Assembly (NCBI GenBank): GCA_021773335.1
Contig: JAJFKG010000016.1
Span: 1 to 64,000, forward strand
Origin: Gammaproteobacteria bacterium
GTDB taxonomy: Bacteria > Pseudomonadota > Gammaproteobacteria > JAJFKG01
Length of the DNA: 64,000 bases
Direction: 5' to 3'
This document shows, piece by piece, positions 1 through 8,403 of this stretch (the first letter of the stretch is position 1; each line of letters opens with the position of its first letter). The notes under the pieces are model-generated. The model had not been told where the DNA came from. It searched no databases and saw only the letters and a program-made list of their open reading frames with translations. The position numbers and the translations under genes are program-made.

Positions 1-190
1 GACCCTGTAAATAATTCTGTGTAAGTGCTCGGTTAAACCTAAGGGGCTAATTGCTCCTCGAATTCAATCATAAAGTGATTCATCGCCGGTTTCCAGTTTT
101 GAATCGACATAGTCCATTTTTTTGAGGCGGCTTGTATCGCCAGATAAATCACTTTCATAGCAGACTCATCACTGGGAAACAACTTTTTGT
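1..190 (-). mobile_element. IS256-family transposase remnant with element end
   Basis: The reverse strand of about 39-190 reads as the last ~45 residues of a mutator-type (IS256) transposase: a string like FPSDESAMKVIYLAIQAASK, then KKWTMSIQNWKPAMNHF and a stop at 39-41. The W..P.RNWK-like tail is characteristic of this family. Bases 1-30 look like the element's terminal repeat, because a similar 30-mer (23 of 30 identical) occurs at 9775-9804. The catalytic part is missing to the right, where an unrelated small reading frame begins, so this is an inactive fragment. The assignment rests on recognising the tail from memory. Confidence 0.6.
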
Positions 191-306
191 ATCGGCAACA
201 TCACGATGGCGGAGAAGTACCCCAATATAGCGAACAGCACCCTCTTTAGGACTGGATGCGTTTCACTTATTTTTTTGGGCGATGCCGTATCAATGGTGTT
301 TGTCAT
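169..306 (-). CDS. Small 45-residue putative membrane peptide, probably truncated
   Basis: An ATG at 306 overlaps the stop of the upstream remnant by 4 bases (ATGA), a usual sign of translational coupling. The product starts MTNTIDTASPKK and has one hydrophobic stretch near residues 22-38 (RVLFAILGYFSAIVMLP). Its last residues fall in sequence that reads as IS256 transposase in another frame, so the original C-terminus was probably replaced when the insertion sequence arrived. I do not recognise the family. It could be non-functional. Confidence 0.3.
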   Translation of the reverse strand: MTNTIDTASPKKISETHPVLKRVLFAILGYFSAIVMLPIQKVVSQ

Positions 307-537
307 GACTTGCTTGGAAACCCTTCTTCATGAATTTTTTGTATCACATTGACGGCACGCTCTATGTCAGTAAAGCTGCGTTTCTTCTTACTGCTGGCCA
401 TCATGCCTACAAGCTCTCCAACACAGTTCTCATTGCCTAGCTCATCTAATTCTTTTTTGAACATAGCTGTGAGCAGGATGGCGTATTTATTGTTATTCAA
501 TGGTAGCCGAGATGACTTATCACTGACGACGGAATAA
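303..537 (-). pseudogene. 5'-truncated copy of the small membrane-protein family at 7640-8023
   Basis: Read leftwards from about 537, this gives YSVVSDKSSRLPLNNN followed by KYAILLTAMFKKELDELG and a tail to KSFTDIERAVNVIQKI-like sequence (here RSFTDIERAV). It closely matches the last two thirds of the gene at 7640-8023. The N-terminal membrane segment of that gene is absent. Upstream of 537 the similarity stops abruptly, consistent with a partial duplication or recombination. A TTG at 500 could allow translation of a 65-residue product, but I treat it as a remnant. Function unknown. Confidence 0.55.
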
Positions 538-814
538 AAGAAAATCTTAAGCAGAGCTCAATCCTTGCCTGGGGCCACGCAAATCTGCTAGGAACCTATG
601 ATTTCAGAGCTCTTAATAGTAAAAATGATAATGATATTACAGGTGATCAAGTCGTGGAATTTAGGCTGCCAGAGGCTAATGAACTAAAAAGTGCTCAAAA
701 TTTATGTAGCTAATGGCGGAATTAGGACGTTTGTGTAATTAGGCCCAATATTTGGGGAATTGACGAGATGCCTTATGCAACTTAACTGTAAGTATAAGCC
801 TGTAATAAATTAGG

Positions 815-1138
815 TTATAAAACTACTTCTAATCCTTTTAGTTCAACCAAATTTAATAACTTCAGGGCAGCACCACTTGGCTTGCGTTCACCTCGTTCCC
901 ACTGTTTTATCGCAGCCAAACTGACGTTCAATATTTTTGCAAATACAGCTTGGCTCACACCTGCGCAGTGGCGAATTTTTTTGATTCTTGATGCTGACAG
1001 CTCATGAATTTCGGATGAGCAAAGTGCGTCATACTGTCTCATTCTTGGCAGATCAATAATGCCTGCCTCATGCATACCACCAGCAAGCTCATGTGCTTCA
1101 GCTAAGAGACGTTGCTTTGTGCGATCATTTTTTGCCAT
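815..1138 (-). CDS. higA: HigA-type helix-turn-helix antitoxin
   Basis: 107 residues. The C-terminal half has an HTH_3/Cro-CI domain (about residues 50-105): SRIKKIRHCAGVSQAVFAKI followed by LNVSLAAIKQWERGERKPSG, which includes the recognition helix and the usual ERG/P-S-G turn. HigA proteins neutralise their partner toxin and repress the shared promoter. The gene overlaps the upstream toxin gene by 14 bases, giving the toxin-first order typical of higBA. The palindrome at 1524-1555 is its likely operator. Identification as the antitoxin of this pair is secure; the precise subfamily is inferred. Confidence 0.88.
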   Translation of the reverse strand: MAKNDRTKQRLLAEAHELAGGMHEAGIIDLPRMRQYDALCSSEIHELSASRIKKIRHCAGVSQAVFAKILNVSLAAIKQWERGERKPSGAALKLLNLVELKGLEVVL

Positions 1139-1511
1139 ATTTCACCTCGATCAATAATCCTGTTTTTACCATCTTAACCAGCTGCTGGGTTGGAGCGCTG
1201 AGTAAATCTGTTGCTAAGTTTTTGTATACATCTTTTTCTGTTTCATCAAGATTGGCCCGCTCATTTTTTGCAAAACCGAAGAGAAAGATAGCGCGATCTT
1301 GGTGTCTAAAAGCCAGTATCGTTCGATACCCTCCCCGTTTGCCCTGGCCAGATTTAGCAACTCTTTTTTTGATCAGGCCACAACCGAGATCAGCATCAAT
1401 GAGACCTTCTTCAATTTCACCGATTACATCCTTCAGCTGCGTATCCGTGACCTTCTCTTTTCTAGCCCATCGCTGAAATTTTTTGGTTTTAAATATCCTA
1501 ATTTTCTTCAT
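1125..1511 (-). CDS. higB: RelE/HigB-family mRNA interferase toxin
   Basis: 128 residues from the ATG at 1511, starting MKKIRIFKTKKFQRWARKE. I chose this start because AGGGA lies just upstream and the promoter and operator lie beyond it; a longer frame from TTG at 1565 would run through the -35 box. The fold signature is a RelE/PF06296-like toxin: an early basic helix, then KKRVAKSGQGKRGGYRTI and FLFGFAKNERANL, the strands that carry basic catalytic residues in this family. It would cleave mRNA on ribosomes and is held in check by the overlapping HigA gene. No frame damage is visible, so the pair is probably functional. Confidence 0.88.
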   Translation of the reverse strand: MKKIRIFKTKKFQRWARKEKVTDTQLKDVIGEIEEGLIDADLGCGLIKKRVAKSGQGKRGGYRTILAFRHQDRAIFLFGFAKNERANLDETEKDVYKNLATDLLSAPTQQLVKMVKTGLLIEVKYGKK

Positions 1512-1523
1512 TTTTTGTCCCTG

Positions 1524-1565
1524 GGATACTATGTATACTGTAATACATAGTATCCTGATTGTCAA
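1524..1565 (-). promoter_or_regulatory. higBA promoter with perfect palindromic operator
   Basis: Two 13-base arms, GGATACTATGTAT and ATACATAGTATCC (1524-1536 and 1543-1555), are exact inverted repeats around a 6-base spacer. On the reverse strand TTGACA (1565-1560) and TACAGT (1542-1537) are 17 bases apart, so the -10 box is the spacer of the palindrome. A repressor bound here would block RNA polymerase. Autoregulation by HigA or the HigBA complex is inferred. Confidence 0.75.
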
Positions 1566-1996
1566 TAATCAGTAAACTTTTTGATGCCGATCGCAGCACC
1601 AAACCGCGCTTATAAATTCACCATAAAATCTACGCAATACAATCTTATCCAATCGATAGTTTCGAAACAGTGGCCCACCACCAGCAGATAACCACATCAC
1701 ACCTATCGCAACTACGTTGCAATCATTTAAATATACATAAAAACAATTAATTATGAGCTTTGCTAAACCAAGATGTTTATCTTATAAACAGAAAATTAGG
1801 ATGGCTGTTCGGAGGTGGGTATTGCCATTCTGGTAAAAGTACCAGAGTAAATAACCACATGAAAAATAAGAAAAACAATTTAAATTCTGGTATTCTCTGG
1901 TACTTTTTCTGGTATTTTCTGGTACACTGTCGCGTGGATAGTCCCCACTTTTAGTGCGGCAAACTAGCCAAAAAACACAAAATAGAAAGGGAGAAT
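1566..1996. other. Intergenic stretch, possible gene debris
   Basis: No convincing gene. On the reverse strand, about 1570-1710 stays open (MWLSAGGGPLFRNYRL and on to a stop near 1571) without a recognisable start signal or family; it may be a gene remnant. The right part contains the CTGGTA repeat cluster at 1830-1924. From 1997 a forward frame opens behind a good AGGGAG site (MSMAKQLYMT) but is cut after nine codons by the Tn3 end. Confidence 0.4.
1830..1924. repeat. Cluster of CTGGTA repeats (binding-site-like array)
   Basis: CTGGTA occurs at 1887, 1897, 1909 and 1919 in the same orientation, 10-12 bases apart, about one helical turn. A fifth copy at 1830 is paired with its reverse complement TACCAG at 1840-1845. 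The regular spacing on one DNA face suggests a protein-binding array (repressor, recombinase arm sites or iterons). No partner gene remains next to it. Confidence 0.5.
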
Positions 1997-2022
1997 ATGA
2001 GTATGGCAAAACAACTCTACAT

Positions 2023-2060
2023 GACCCCATGCCGGGATTCATACTTCAAAAGGACATAAG
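2023..2060 (+). repeat. Left terminal inverted repeat of the Tn3 element
   Basis: 38 bases identical to the reverse complement of 5497-5534; the match stops exactly at both borders. Confidence 0.93.
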
Positions 2061-2093
2061 ACCGAACCACTTGTAAAGATATCCATATAACAA

Positions 2094-5000
2094 TCAAACT
2101 ACTGACTGAAACCATTTGACTGATGCTAATGATTTAGCACTCTCAGTAATTTGATTGGGCCTATGCTCGATATCAATAAAATAATCACCAAAACGCTTAA
2201 TATGCTCCGTCATATACGGACTTAAATAACCAATATCATCCTCTCTGACATCATGCCCTTCTTCCATTAGTTGATAAATAATATCACTCATATCAACAAT
2301 GTTTTGCAAGATGATTGAGTTGGTAATGATATCACAGTACTTTACAGCCTTTTCCATTTCATCTTCGTCGTTACCCGCAACGAGCTCTAATGCACCGAAT
2401 GAAGTCCAGTCACATAGTTGATTGTACTCTTCTACTTTATTTGTTTGAGCTGTAATTGTTTCGCGCAACTCAATATTAGAAATATAATCCAATAAAAATA
2501 ACGTTCGAATAACGTAACCCAATTCACGAAATGCACGGTACAAACGATTTTTCCTGCTGTAGTTATTAAGCTTCCTCAATAGTAAGGATGCGCTTAGTGT
2601 TCCTGACTTGATGGATAGAACAACTTGCATCATATCCTGCCAATGCGCTTCAATTAAGTTCCAATTAATATTGTCTTTAAATAGGCTGTCAATGTGCTTA
2701 TATTTTATAGCGTCATTAGGCTTAAATAATTTAAGCTCTTTCCAGTTACGAATACGCGGCATGAGTTTGATGCCAAACAAATGTGCTAAAGCAAACACCA
2801 CTGCTGATTGTCCTTGTGTATCTGCATGAATTGTATCCGGTTGAATATCTGATGTGTTATTTAAAAGTGCGTCAATAATTTCAACTGCTTCCCAAACACC
2901 GCATGGAATAAATGTTGAAAATAACGCGATGTATTGATCAGAGACATGGTGGTAAGCAATACCACCGCGATGCCCATATCGAATATGATACTCTGCTATT
3001 AAATTTTCCTCTCGTATATAACACAATGTGCCATCAAAGGCTGATGATTTTCCTGATCCCCATGCTTTAATGAGTTGAAAGCCACAGGAGAGATTAATGA
3101 GCTTAGTCAGCGCTCTATCTAATAGTGTTGGCGTAATATGTCGGCGATTAATCCATGAGAGCATGTGTGCCGATACATTAGATTTCACATGTTTTGATGT
3201 TTTGATGTTTTGATGTTTGAGTGGGCCCCATTCGTGTGCCATAGGCAAAATTCGTTAATATATATCGCTCAATTGGGTTATCAATTTTAGCATCAAACCC
3301 CGTGATGGGGCCAAACTGCTGTGCCCATTCTGTGTAGTGATGTGAGTTGCATAAAATATCCATCAGATTTCTTTCTGGCATGCATTTTTTTATTTCCTCT
3401 GCAAGCCAAGTAGCTTGAGGCGCGCGCTTTTTTGCAGCACGTCTTTTTAGAATCGGAATACCGTGGTTATCAATAATCAATTCTGCTATGTCAGGGTAGC
3501 GATGATCAATTTGCTTGGATAACTTCACAAGTCGCTCGCGCATGACCTTTACAAAGTCCTTTGCATTATTCGGAATACCGGAATCACAACAAAAATCACT
3601 GAGTAGTGGTTCACATAAATCCCATTGCAAGAGCTCTTTTCGGTAATCTGAATACGTTTGGGCGCCGTCGATAAATATGTCGCCAGAACGTAATTCACTT
3701 GCTATACAAGCAAACACTGCCATTTCCAAGTGACGCCTATTGATTCTAATGCCATTGCTTGTTTTTTCCTGAATGAGTTTTTCCACTTTTCTGGCGCAAA
3801 AGAAATATCAATGTCTTCAGTTAAATATTTATTTCTGTTGCTAAAATTACGTAACACAACATTAAGTGCCGTCAGAATGTTTTGGTTTTGCGATGCTGTT
3901 TGTAAATTTAGTATTCGAACAAGTTTAAACAATGTTGGTCGACTCGACGAAAAATAGCTCCATAAAAAAGCGAGGTAACTATCACTATATAAAGCGGATA
4001 TTTCATCACATTCATCATGTAGAAAATCGACGCCACCATGATTACTCATGACTTTTTCTACGCCTTTACCAAGATCTTCATAAGATGGTTTTTCTTTGCA
4101 GACGGATAACACGTCACTAAATGCAACTAATAGATGTTGTGTTTTTTCTTCGCTTTGCTCACGCAACTCTAGCAATTTATTGTTTGATTTCTTATGCATT
4201 TTGGACAGTGTTTTAGTATACATAATCGCTAAACTATCCTTTGCGCGCCGCTGCGCTTGGTGAATCAGGAAAATGACCAGTGCATAACGTCTAGCCGTAT
4301 TCATATGTTTGAAGTCACTAGCATCTAAGGATTTTGCTTCAACAGCAAACTGCTGTAATTTAACTTTTGATATATTTTCTATGAGATCATTAATACCTTC
4401 GAATGACATAAGCCAATCATGATGCGTTTGTAATTCTTTAAAGTGGGTTAGCGTTGGACTTTTTGGCAGTCGCTTCAATGCATGATAGCCTGTTTTATTA
4501 AATCCTGGCTTCAGTACAAATAAATCATCTATTTTCTCGATAAAATCAGTACTTAGATGATCGTAAATGGTTTTAAATATATTACGATTCACCAGAGCAC
4601 GTGTATGTTTAACCAATGAATTCAGTGTAGAGAATGATGGTAGTTCGTATCGGTGATGAATTAGTTCTTCAATGACCACATTAATAATGTCAGCAGGATG
4701 ATTCATCGTTTCTGCTGCCTGATAAGCAAATTGAATCGCCAAATGCCTGGCGGGATGAATTGGTTTGTCCTCAATAGATGATTTATTTTTCTTCCAGCGA
4801 GTTATTTTTAGATATTTGCAAATACGATCACAATGCCGGTATTTTGTTTTCTTATGGTCATATTGAAGCGCGATCGTGTCATCAAATAAACCTAAGCATT
4901 TTTTGATGTGGGTTGTGATGGCATCAGGTATGGATTTAAGTTCAGGAAAATAACCTAAGCGCTGAAATACTTTTAACAGCACCGAAAAGTTAAGGCGCAA

Positions 5001-5135
5001 TGCATCACCACATATGTGCTCATTGATATAACACAGTTCATCGGGTGTCAGTGAGTAGAACTGATCAAGCTCGTGTTTTTTGATAATACGCCCCGTACTA
5101 AAACGTGGATAAGCCGTGCGTTCAATAGATGACAT
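2094..5135 (-). pseudogene. tnpA: Tn3-family transposase, two frameshifts
   Basis: Three overlapping frames (5135-3702, 3786-3178, 3248-2094) together give a ~1000-residue Tn3 transposase, the normal length. The N-terminal part starts MSSIERTAYPRFSTGRI and carries the DUF4158-like region. The last part keeps the catalytic domain, with an aspartate in SGKSSAFDGT, a second in IHADTQGQSAV and a glutamate in the ELRETITAQTNK region. The first break is a missing A in a poly-A run (T run at 3778-3782 on the + strand): one more A would turn EKWKNSF into EKWKKLIQEK. The second break lies at the 8-base tandem repeat 3191-3214. As written it cannot make an intact transposase. Confidence 0.9.
3191..3214. 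repeat. 8-bp tandem repeat (three GTTTTGAT units) causing a tnpA frameshift
   Basis: Three exact GTTTTGAT units followed by a partial one (GTTTGA). On the coding strand one unit would read TQTSKHVKSNV, the expected conserved transposase sequence; two extra units add 16 bases and shift the frame. One or four units would restore it. This is a typical slipped-strand expansion. Confidence 0.8.
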
Positions 5136-5139
5136 GTAA

Positions 5140-5475
5140 TGTTCTCCAATATGTGCTCAAAATAGTTCCGTTTGGGGCGGTGGCAAGCTAATATTCCATA
5201 TATTCAGCGCATTAGCTGAGTTTGAACGTGATTTAATCCAAGAACGCACTCGAGCTGGCCTCAAGGCTGCTAGGGTTCGTGGGCGTATGGGTGGGCGTCC
5301 TCCGTTACTCGATAAACGGCAAATAAATCGCATGATTGAGATGTATAATGAGCAGAAAAATACGGTTGCTGAGATTTGCAAAATATATGATATCAGCCGG
5401 CCTTCATTTTACAATTATTTGAAGAAACAGCGTGCAGAATTAACAAAAGAAGAGGTTGCCGTCGGCACCAGCTAA
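5140..5475 (+). pseudogene. tnpR: Truncated Tn3 resolvase (serine recombinase C-terminal part)
   Basis: The forward frame from 5140 to the stop at 5475 encodes the end of the resolvase catalytic domain (GKLIFHIFSALAEFERDLI, then QERTRAGLKAARVRGRMGGR) and the helix-turn-helix DNA-binding tail (AEICKIYDISRPSFYNYLK). The first ~110 residues, including the catalytic serine, are missing, and no start codon precedes the conserved part except an ATG at 5287 that would give only the DNA-binding tail. It is divergent from tnpA, as in Tn3-type elements. The deletion probably also removed part of the res site between the two genes. Confidence 0.85.
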
Positions 5476-5496
5476 AAAATAATAGTTGATTTCTGG

Positions 5497-5534
5497 CTTA
5501 TGTCCTTTTGAAGTATGAATCCCGGCATGGGGTC
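5497..5534 (-). repeat. Right terminal inverted repeat of the Tn3 element
   Basis: Exact partner of 2023-2060. The disrupted kinase frame reads through this repeat and ends inside the transposon at 5472, adding a tail DPMPGFILQKDISQKS encoded by transposon DNA. Confidence 0.93.
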
Positions 5535-6288
5535 TAGTTTAGGAAACTTAAGTGTGATTAATGTATAGTTATCGACTTTAGACTCACAATCTATCTCACC
5601 ATTTATTGCATGCATGGTTTGTTTGCAAAACGTTAACCCAAGCCCCATGCCGTGGCGTCTTGTTGAAAAAAGTGGCTCAAATACCTTAGGTAGCACATCA
5701 GATGGTATGCCGCATCCGTTATCTTTAACATACAGATAGTTGTTATCATCGTCGATTCTAGTCCACAATGTTACCTCACCACCTTTACCAGCGCTAGGAG
5801 TGAAATATAAGGCGTTCATTAATAGATTAATTATCATGTTGATTGTATTTGACTCGTTCCCAAAAAAAGTAAAGTCAGGTGCGCTATGGTCCCACTCTAT
5901 TTTTTTATGTTTTAGTCTTCTAGGGCGGATTGATGTAGCGCATCTGTTATACATTTATGTATGTTTACCTTAGTTTTTGAGGATGTTAATGGTAAGAGAT
6001 TGGCTACCAGCAAGTCGATAATCATATTTGAGCGCCGTACTGTTTGCTGAAGTGAGTCGGGTATACCCTTGAGAACAGCAACGCGGGAGGAATGGATAGG
6101 CTCTACTGGCATACCTGCTTCCTTCGCTTGTTTGTAGCCATCCAATAAAGCAGGGTGATATTTGTCAAGTCCAACCGCGCCGCTATGGATGGTTGCCAAA
6201 ATGTCCTTAATTCGTGAGCAACGGTGCCAATTAGTTTTGTGGCTACTTCCATATTAGATTGGTTCAAGTTTTCCTTTTCTGTCTTCAC
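5535..6288 (-). pseudogene. Soluble sensor histidine kinase remnant, CqsS/LqsS-like, cut by Tn3
   Basis: Three frames add up to one kinase. It starts with GTG at 6288 behind AGAGGGA (MKTEKENLNQSNMEVATKLI) and shows the H box (GTVAHELRT), a dimerisation helix region (LATIHSGAVGLDKYHPALL), then the ATPase core: N box (MIINLLMNALYF), G1 (DNGCGIP), F box (FEPLFSTR) and G2 (GMGLGLTF). Single-base losses after HELRT (near 6207) and near 5920 break the frame. The Tn3 end removes the C-terminus. The H-box region resembles quorum-sensing kinases of the CqsS/LqsS type from memory, but no membrane sensor domain precedes it. The RES/Xre toxin pair lies upstream in the same direction. Confidence 0.75.
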
Positions 6289-6324
6289 AAATTATTCCCT
6301 CTTTCACTTTTTTATTAGCTCATA

Positions 6325-7041
6325 CTACCACGCGATACCGCCGTAATAATCCATACGAATAGTCATAACTGTTTGCGCATCAAGTGTTTTTACCTCAACG
6401 GTTGATTCAGCAGGACTTAACTGATAGACGAGATTAGAGGTTAAGCGTGGATTAGCTAATACGTCAGGTTGGAAGATATTAACATTTTCCCCCTTGCTTC
6501 GTGCTGAATTGGATAATAACCCTGGGTAGTTCCCTTTGTATATCCGTTTTCCAATAGCTTGGCAGTAAGCATAATCATTAGACACGAGTTCTTTATGCGT
6601 TTTAGCTTCATCAGTGATATCAAAGACAATGGCTTGGCAATGCACGTCGTATAACGAACGATGCCGCACAATTCTCGCCTCATCAAAAGCGCCTTCGATT
6701 GTCGATAGGGTTTGTAACATATGAAAGACAGTTTCATAAATCGTAGTTTCTGTCTCCATTGAGCCATACCAAACTGGGTAACTGCCATCACTAAAGCGAG
6801 AAGCCATATAGGGCTCTGTTTCAAAAGGATAGGCGATGGCCGCGCTGTAATCAAAGTCCGTTATATAGTTTGAAAAATGTGTTCTGCTGACACTGTCTGT
6901 TAACAAACGGTTTGCAGCGTCTAAATCCTGTTTATCGGCTTCTAAGTCATCAAACACGCCATCGCTCTGTGCAATATTCACAATATTGCGTTTAACATCG
7001 TCATTGAGCTCTTTGATTTTAGATAAGAGAAATTCCATCAA
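6325..7041 (-). CDS. RES-domain toxin (NAD-degrading)
   Basis: 238 residues. The RES domain covers roughly residues 75-225 with the family landmarks: R in ASRFSDGSYPVWYGS, Y in VWYGS, E in TTIYETVFHML and the Ser-containing GLLSNSARSKGENVNIF. RES toxins degrade NAD+ by phosphorolysis or hydrolysis and arrest growth. The start overlaps the Xre-type partner gene by 4 bases (ATGA), so the two are translationally coupled with antitoxin first. A 3'-nested frame at 6456-6854 is a shadow. No inactivating change is seen. Confidence 0.88.
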   Translation of the reverse strand: MMEFLLSKIKELNDDVKRNIVNIAQSDGVFDDLEADKQDLDAANRLLTDSVSRTHFSNYITDFDYSAAIAYPFETEPYMASRFSDGSYPVWYGSMETETTIYETVFHMLQTLSTIEGAFDEARIVRHRSLYDVHCQAIVFDITDEAKTHKELVSNDYAYCQAIGKRIYKGNYPGLLSNSARSKGENVNIFQPDVLANPRLTSNLVYQLSPAESTVEVKTLDAQTVMTIRMDYYGGIAW

Positions 7042-7451
7042 CGCACCAATTCAAACTCCAGATAACGAACCACTTTTGCAAGACCAATGAGTCCATACTG
7101 GATGATAAACTCAAGTGGCGTTTTGTTATCAAAATTTTTGTTTCGTCGTGTTATCCATGAATAAACGAGATTGGGGTTTTCAGGGAATTGTAGGCGCAAG
7201 CACTTATGAATAAATAAGAGCAATCCTACACGGTTGAGTTTATCGATATCATCGGGTATTGCGCGGCTGCCGTTACGGTATTTCGACAAAATGGCGCGGC
7301 TAGAACTTTTCATGCCAAGCAGGTTGAGTTGAGAGGCATTATCAATTTGCCACCGCTCAAACAATTTCATCACAAGACGCGTCGTTCTCAAGCGGTCTTC
7401 TTCCGTATAAGACTGACCGTTGTGGGTGTTAAGGTTCGCTGCACCAAACAT
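7038..7451 (-). CDS. Xre/MbcA/ParS-type antitoxin of the RES pair
   Basis: 137 residues. A helical N-terminal half with an Xre-like DNA-binding region (RLRTTRLVMKLFERWQIDNA, then LLGMKSSSRAILSKYRNGS) is followed by the MbcA/ParS/Xre C-terminal domain that docks on RES toxins (NPNLVYSWITRRNKNFDNKT and PLEFIIQYGLIGLAKVVRYL). GGAGAG precedes the ATG. It should neutralise the downstream RES toxin and repress the promoter at 7491-7544, which has two palindromes. Confidence 0.87.
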   Translation of the reverse strand: MFGAANLNTHNGQSYTEEDRLRTTRLVMKLFERWQIDNASQLNLLGMKSSSRAILSKYRNGSRAIPDDIDKLNRVGLLLFIHKCLRLQFPENPNLVYSWITRRNKNFDNKTPLEFIIQYGLIGLAKVVRYLEFELVR

Positions 7452-7490
7452 TGCACTCTCCTTTGAGGCCCTTTCTAGTAGATAGGTTTA

Positions 7491-7544
7491 AGTGTAGCTG
7501 AGACATGTTTACATGTCAACACACAATGTTTACATATAAACATT
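7491..7544 (-). promoter_or_regulatory. RES/Xre operon promoter with two palindromic operators
   Basis: On the reverse strand TTGACA (7519-7514) and TACACT (7496-7491) have a 17-base spacer. A 16-base palindrome GACATGTTTACATGTC (7502-7517) lies over the -35 box and spacer. A second, AATGTTTACATATAAACATT (7525-7544), lies just upstream. Both share TGTTTACAT, and their centres are 25 bases apart. Binding of the Xre protein to both is inferred. Confidence 0.8.
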
Positions 7545-7639
7545 CTTGTTCTATTTTATTGATTTATTGATAGTTTTTATACGCAAAAAGGGCGCTTTTG
7601 CAGAGAAGCAACCGTCGGTGGTGTCGTCTCAATCTGTGC

Positions 7640-8023
7640 TTATGCTGGCGTGCTCGGAAAGCCCTTATCATTAATTTTTTGTATCACATGGACGGCGCGT
7701 TCAATATCAGTAAAGCTGCGTGTTTTTTTGCTGCTAGCCATCATGCCTACAAGTGCCCTGATACAGTTCTCAATACCCAGCTCATCTAATTCTTTCTTGA
7801 GCATTGCTGTGAGCACGATGGCGTATTGGTTATTATTCAATGGTAACCGTGAGGACTTATCACTGACTACTGAATAAACCATGGCATGGTCAATGAGGGT
7901 GTTAAGTCTCTTGTGTTGCTGGCGCTGTTCCAGCCAACGGCCGCTCGCTTTAACTATCGATTTTATCATCAAAGTAGCTGAAGCGGACAATAATAAGATG
8001 AAGATAACGAGGCTAATTTGCAT
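7640..8023 (-). CDS. Small single-pass membrane protein of unknown family
   Basis: 127 residues starting MQISLVIFILLLSASATLMI: one N-terminal membrane helix (about residues 3-25), then a soluble, mostly helical region (KRLNTLIDHAMVYSVVSDKS and RSFTDIERAVHVIQKINDKG). I do not recognise the family. A 5'-truncated relative lies at 303-537, so the family has been copied within this islet. No partner gene is evident; the operon to the right starts elsewhere and the RES promoter lies to the left. Confidence 0.6.
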   Translation of the reverse strand: MQISLVIFILLLSASATLMIKSIVKASGRWLEQRQQHKRLNTLIDHAMVYSVVSDKSSRLPLNNNQYAIVLTAMLKKELDELGIENCIRALVGMMASSKKTRSFTDIERAVHVIQKINDKGFPSTPA

Positions 8024-8403
8024 TGCTCATGCGCTCCATTATTTGTGTTTTGCAATAGGCAAATACCCTTACCTCTTGAGTACTCAAAAACACAAATCCC
8101 AGCTTGAGCGAACTACACAATTGCAAAATAATTTAAGCAAATCTTACCTTATAATTAACACGGCTGACGCACAACCCCTAAAAGTTGGGTAATCAGATTG
8201 GTAGCCCCTATTTAAATAACCGCCTACACTAACCTAATACGTTGTTAACACCTACTTTCTGTCAGCCTTAGATTCATCTTCAATCGCTCAGCACCACGTA
8301 ACCAGTTAACAAACCCAGCAATCATGGCGCGTTACTTATTTCAAACAGACTAGGTGTTATGGTAAACTTTGCACGTCAAAATGGTGAAAAAAGGAATTTA
8401 ACT
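8024..8403. other. Intergenic region without recognised genes
   Basis: No convincing reading frame. A 12-base palindrome TTGAGTACTCAA lies near 8076-8088. TTTAAG-N5-CTTACC followed by TTATAAT near 8130-8155 is only a partial match to the TTAA repeats discussed for 34363 and 35667. Confidence 0.4.

Larger units (their letters stand above)
2023..5534. mobile_element. Tn3-family transposon with 38-bp perfect terminal repeats, decayed
   Basis: The ends at 2023-2060 and 5497-5534 are exact 38-base inverted repeats, beginning GACCCCATGCCGGG outside and ending CATAAG inside, the length and TAAG inner end usual for Tn3 elements. Inside are a leftward transposase gene broken by two frameshifts and a truncated rightward resolvase gene. 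Flanking 5-mers are TACAT on the left and TAGTT on the right, so there is no matching target duplication, which points to later rearrangement or deletion beside the element. On the right it sits inside a histidine-kinase gene; on the left it interrupts a different reading frame. Confidence 0.92.

Noticed and set aside
3191-3220. Short tandem repeat as a CRISPR-like array
   Set aside because: The units are 8 bases, contiguous and inside a transposase gene.
3702-3786. Programmed ribosomal frameshift in tnpA
   Set aside because: Two separate breaks exist, one explained by a lost A and the other by repeat expansion; no slippery site with stimulatory structure was evident.
8130-8155. TTTAAG-N5-CTTACC as a third PmrA-like site
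   Set aside because: The second half-site is imperfect, the -10 box follows directly, and the TTAGAAT element is absent.
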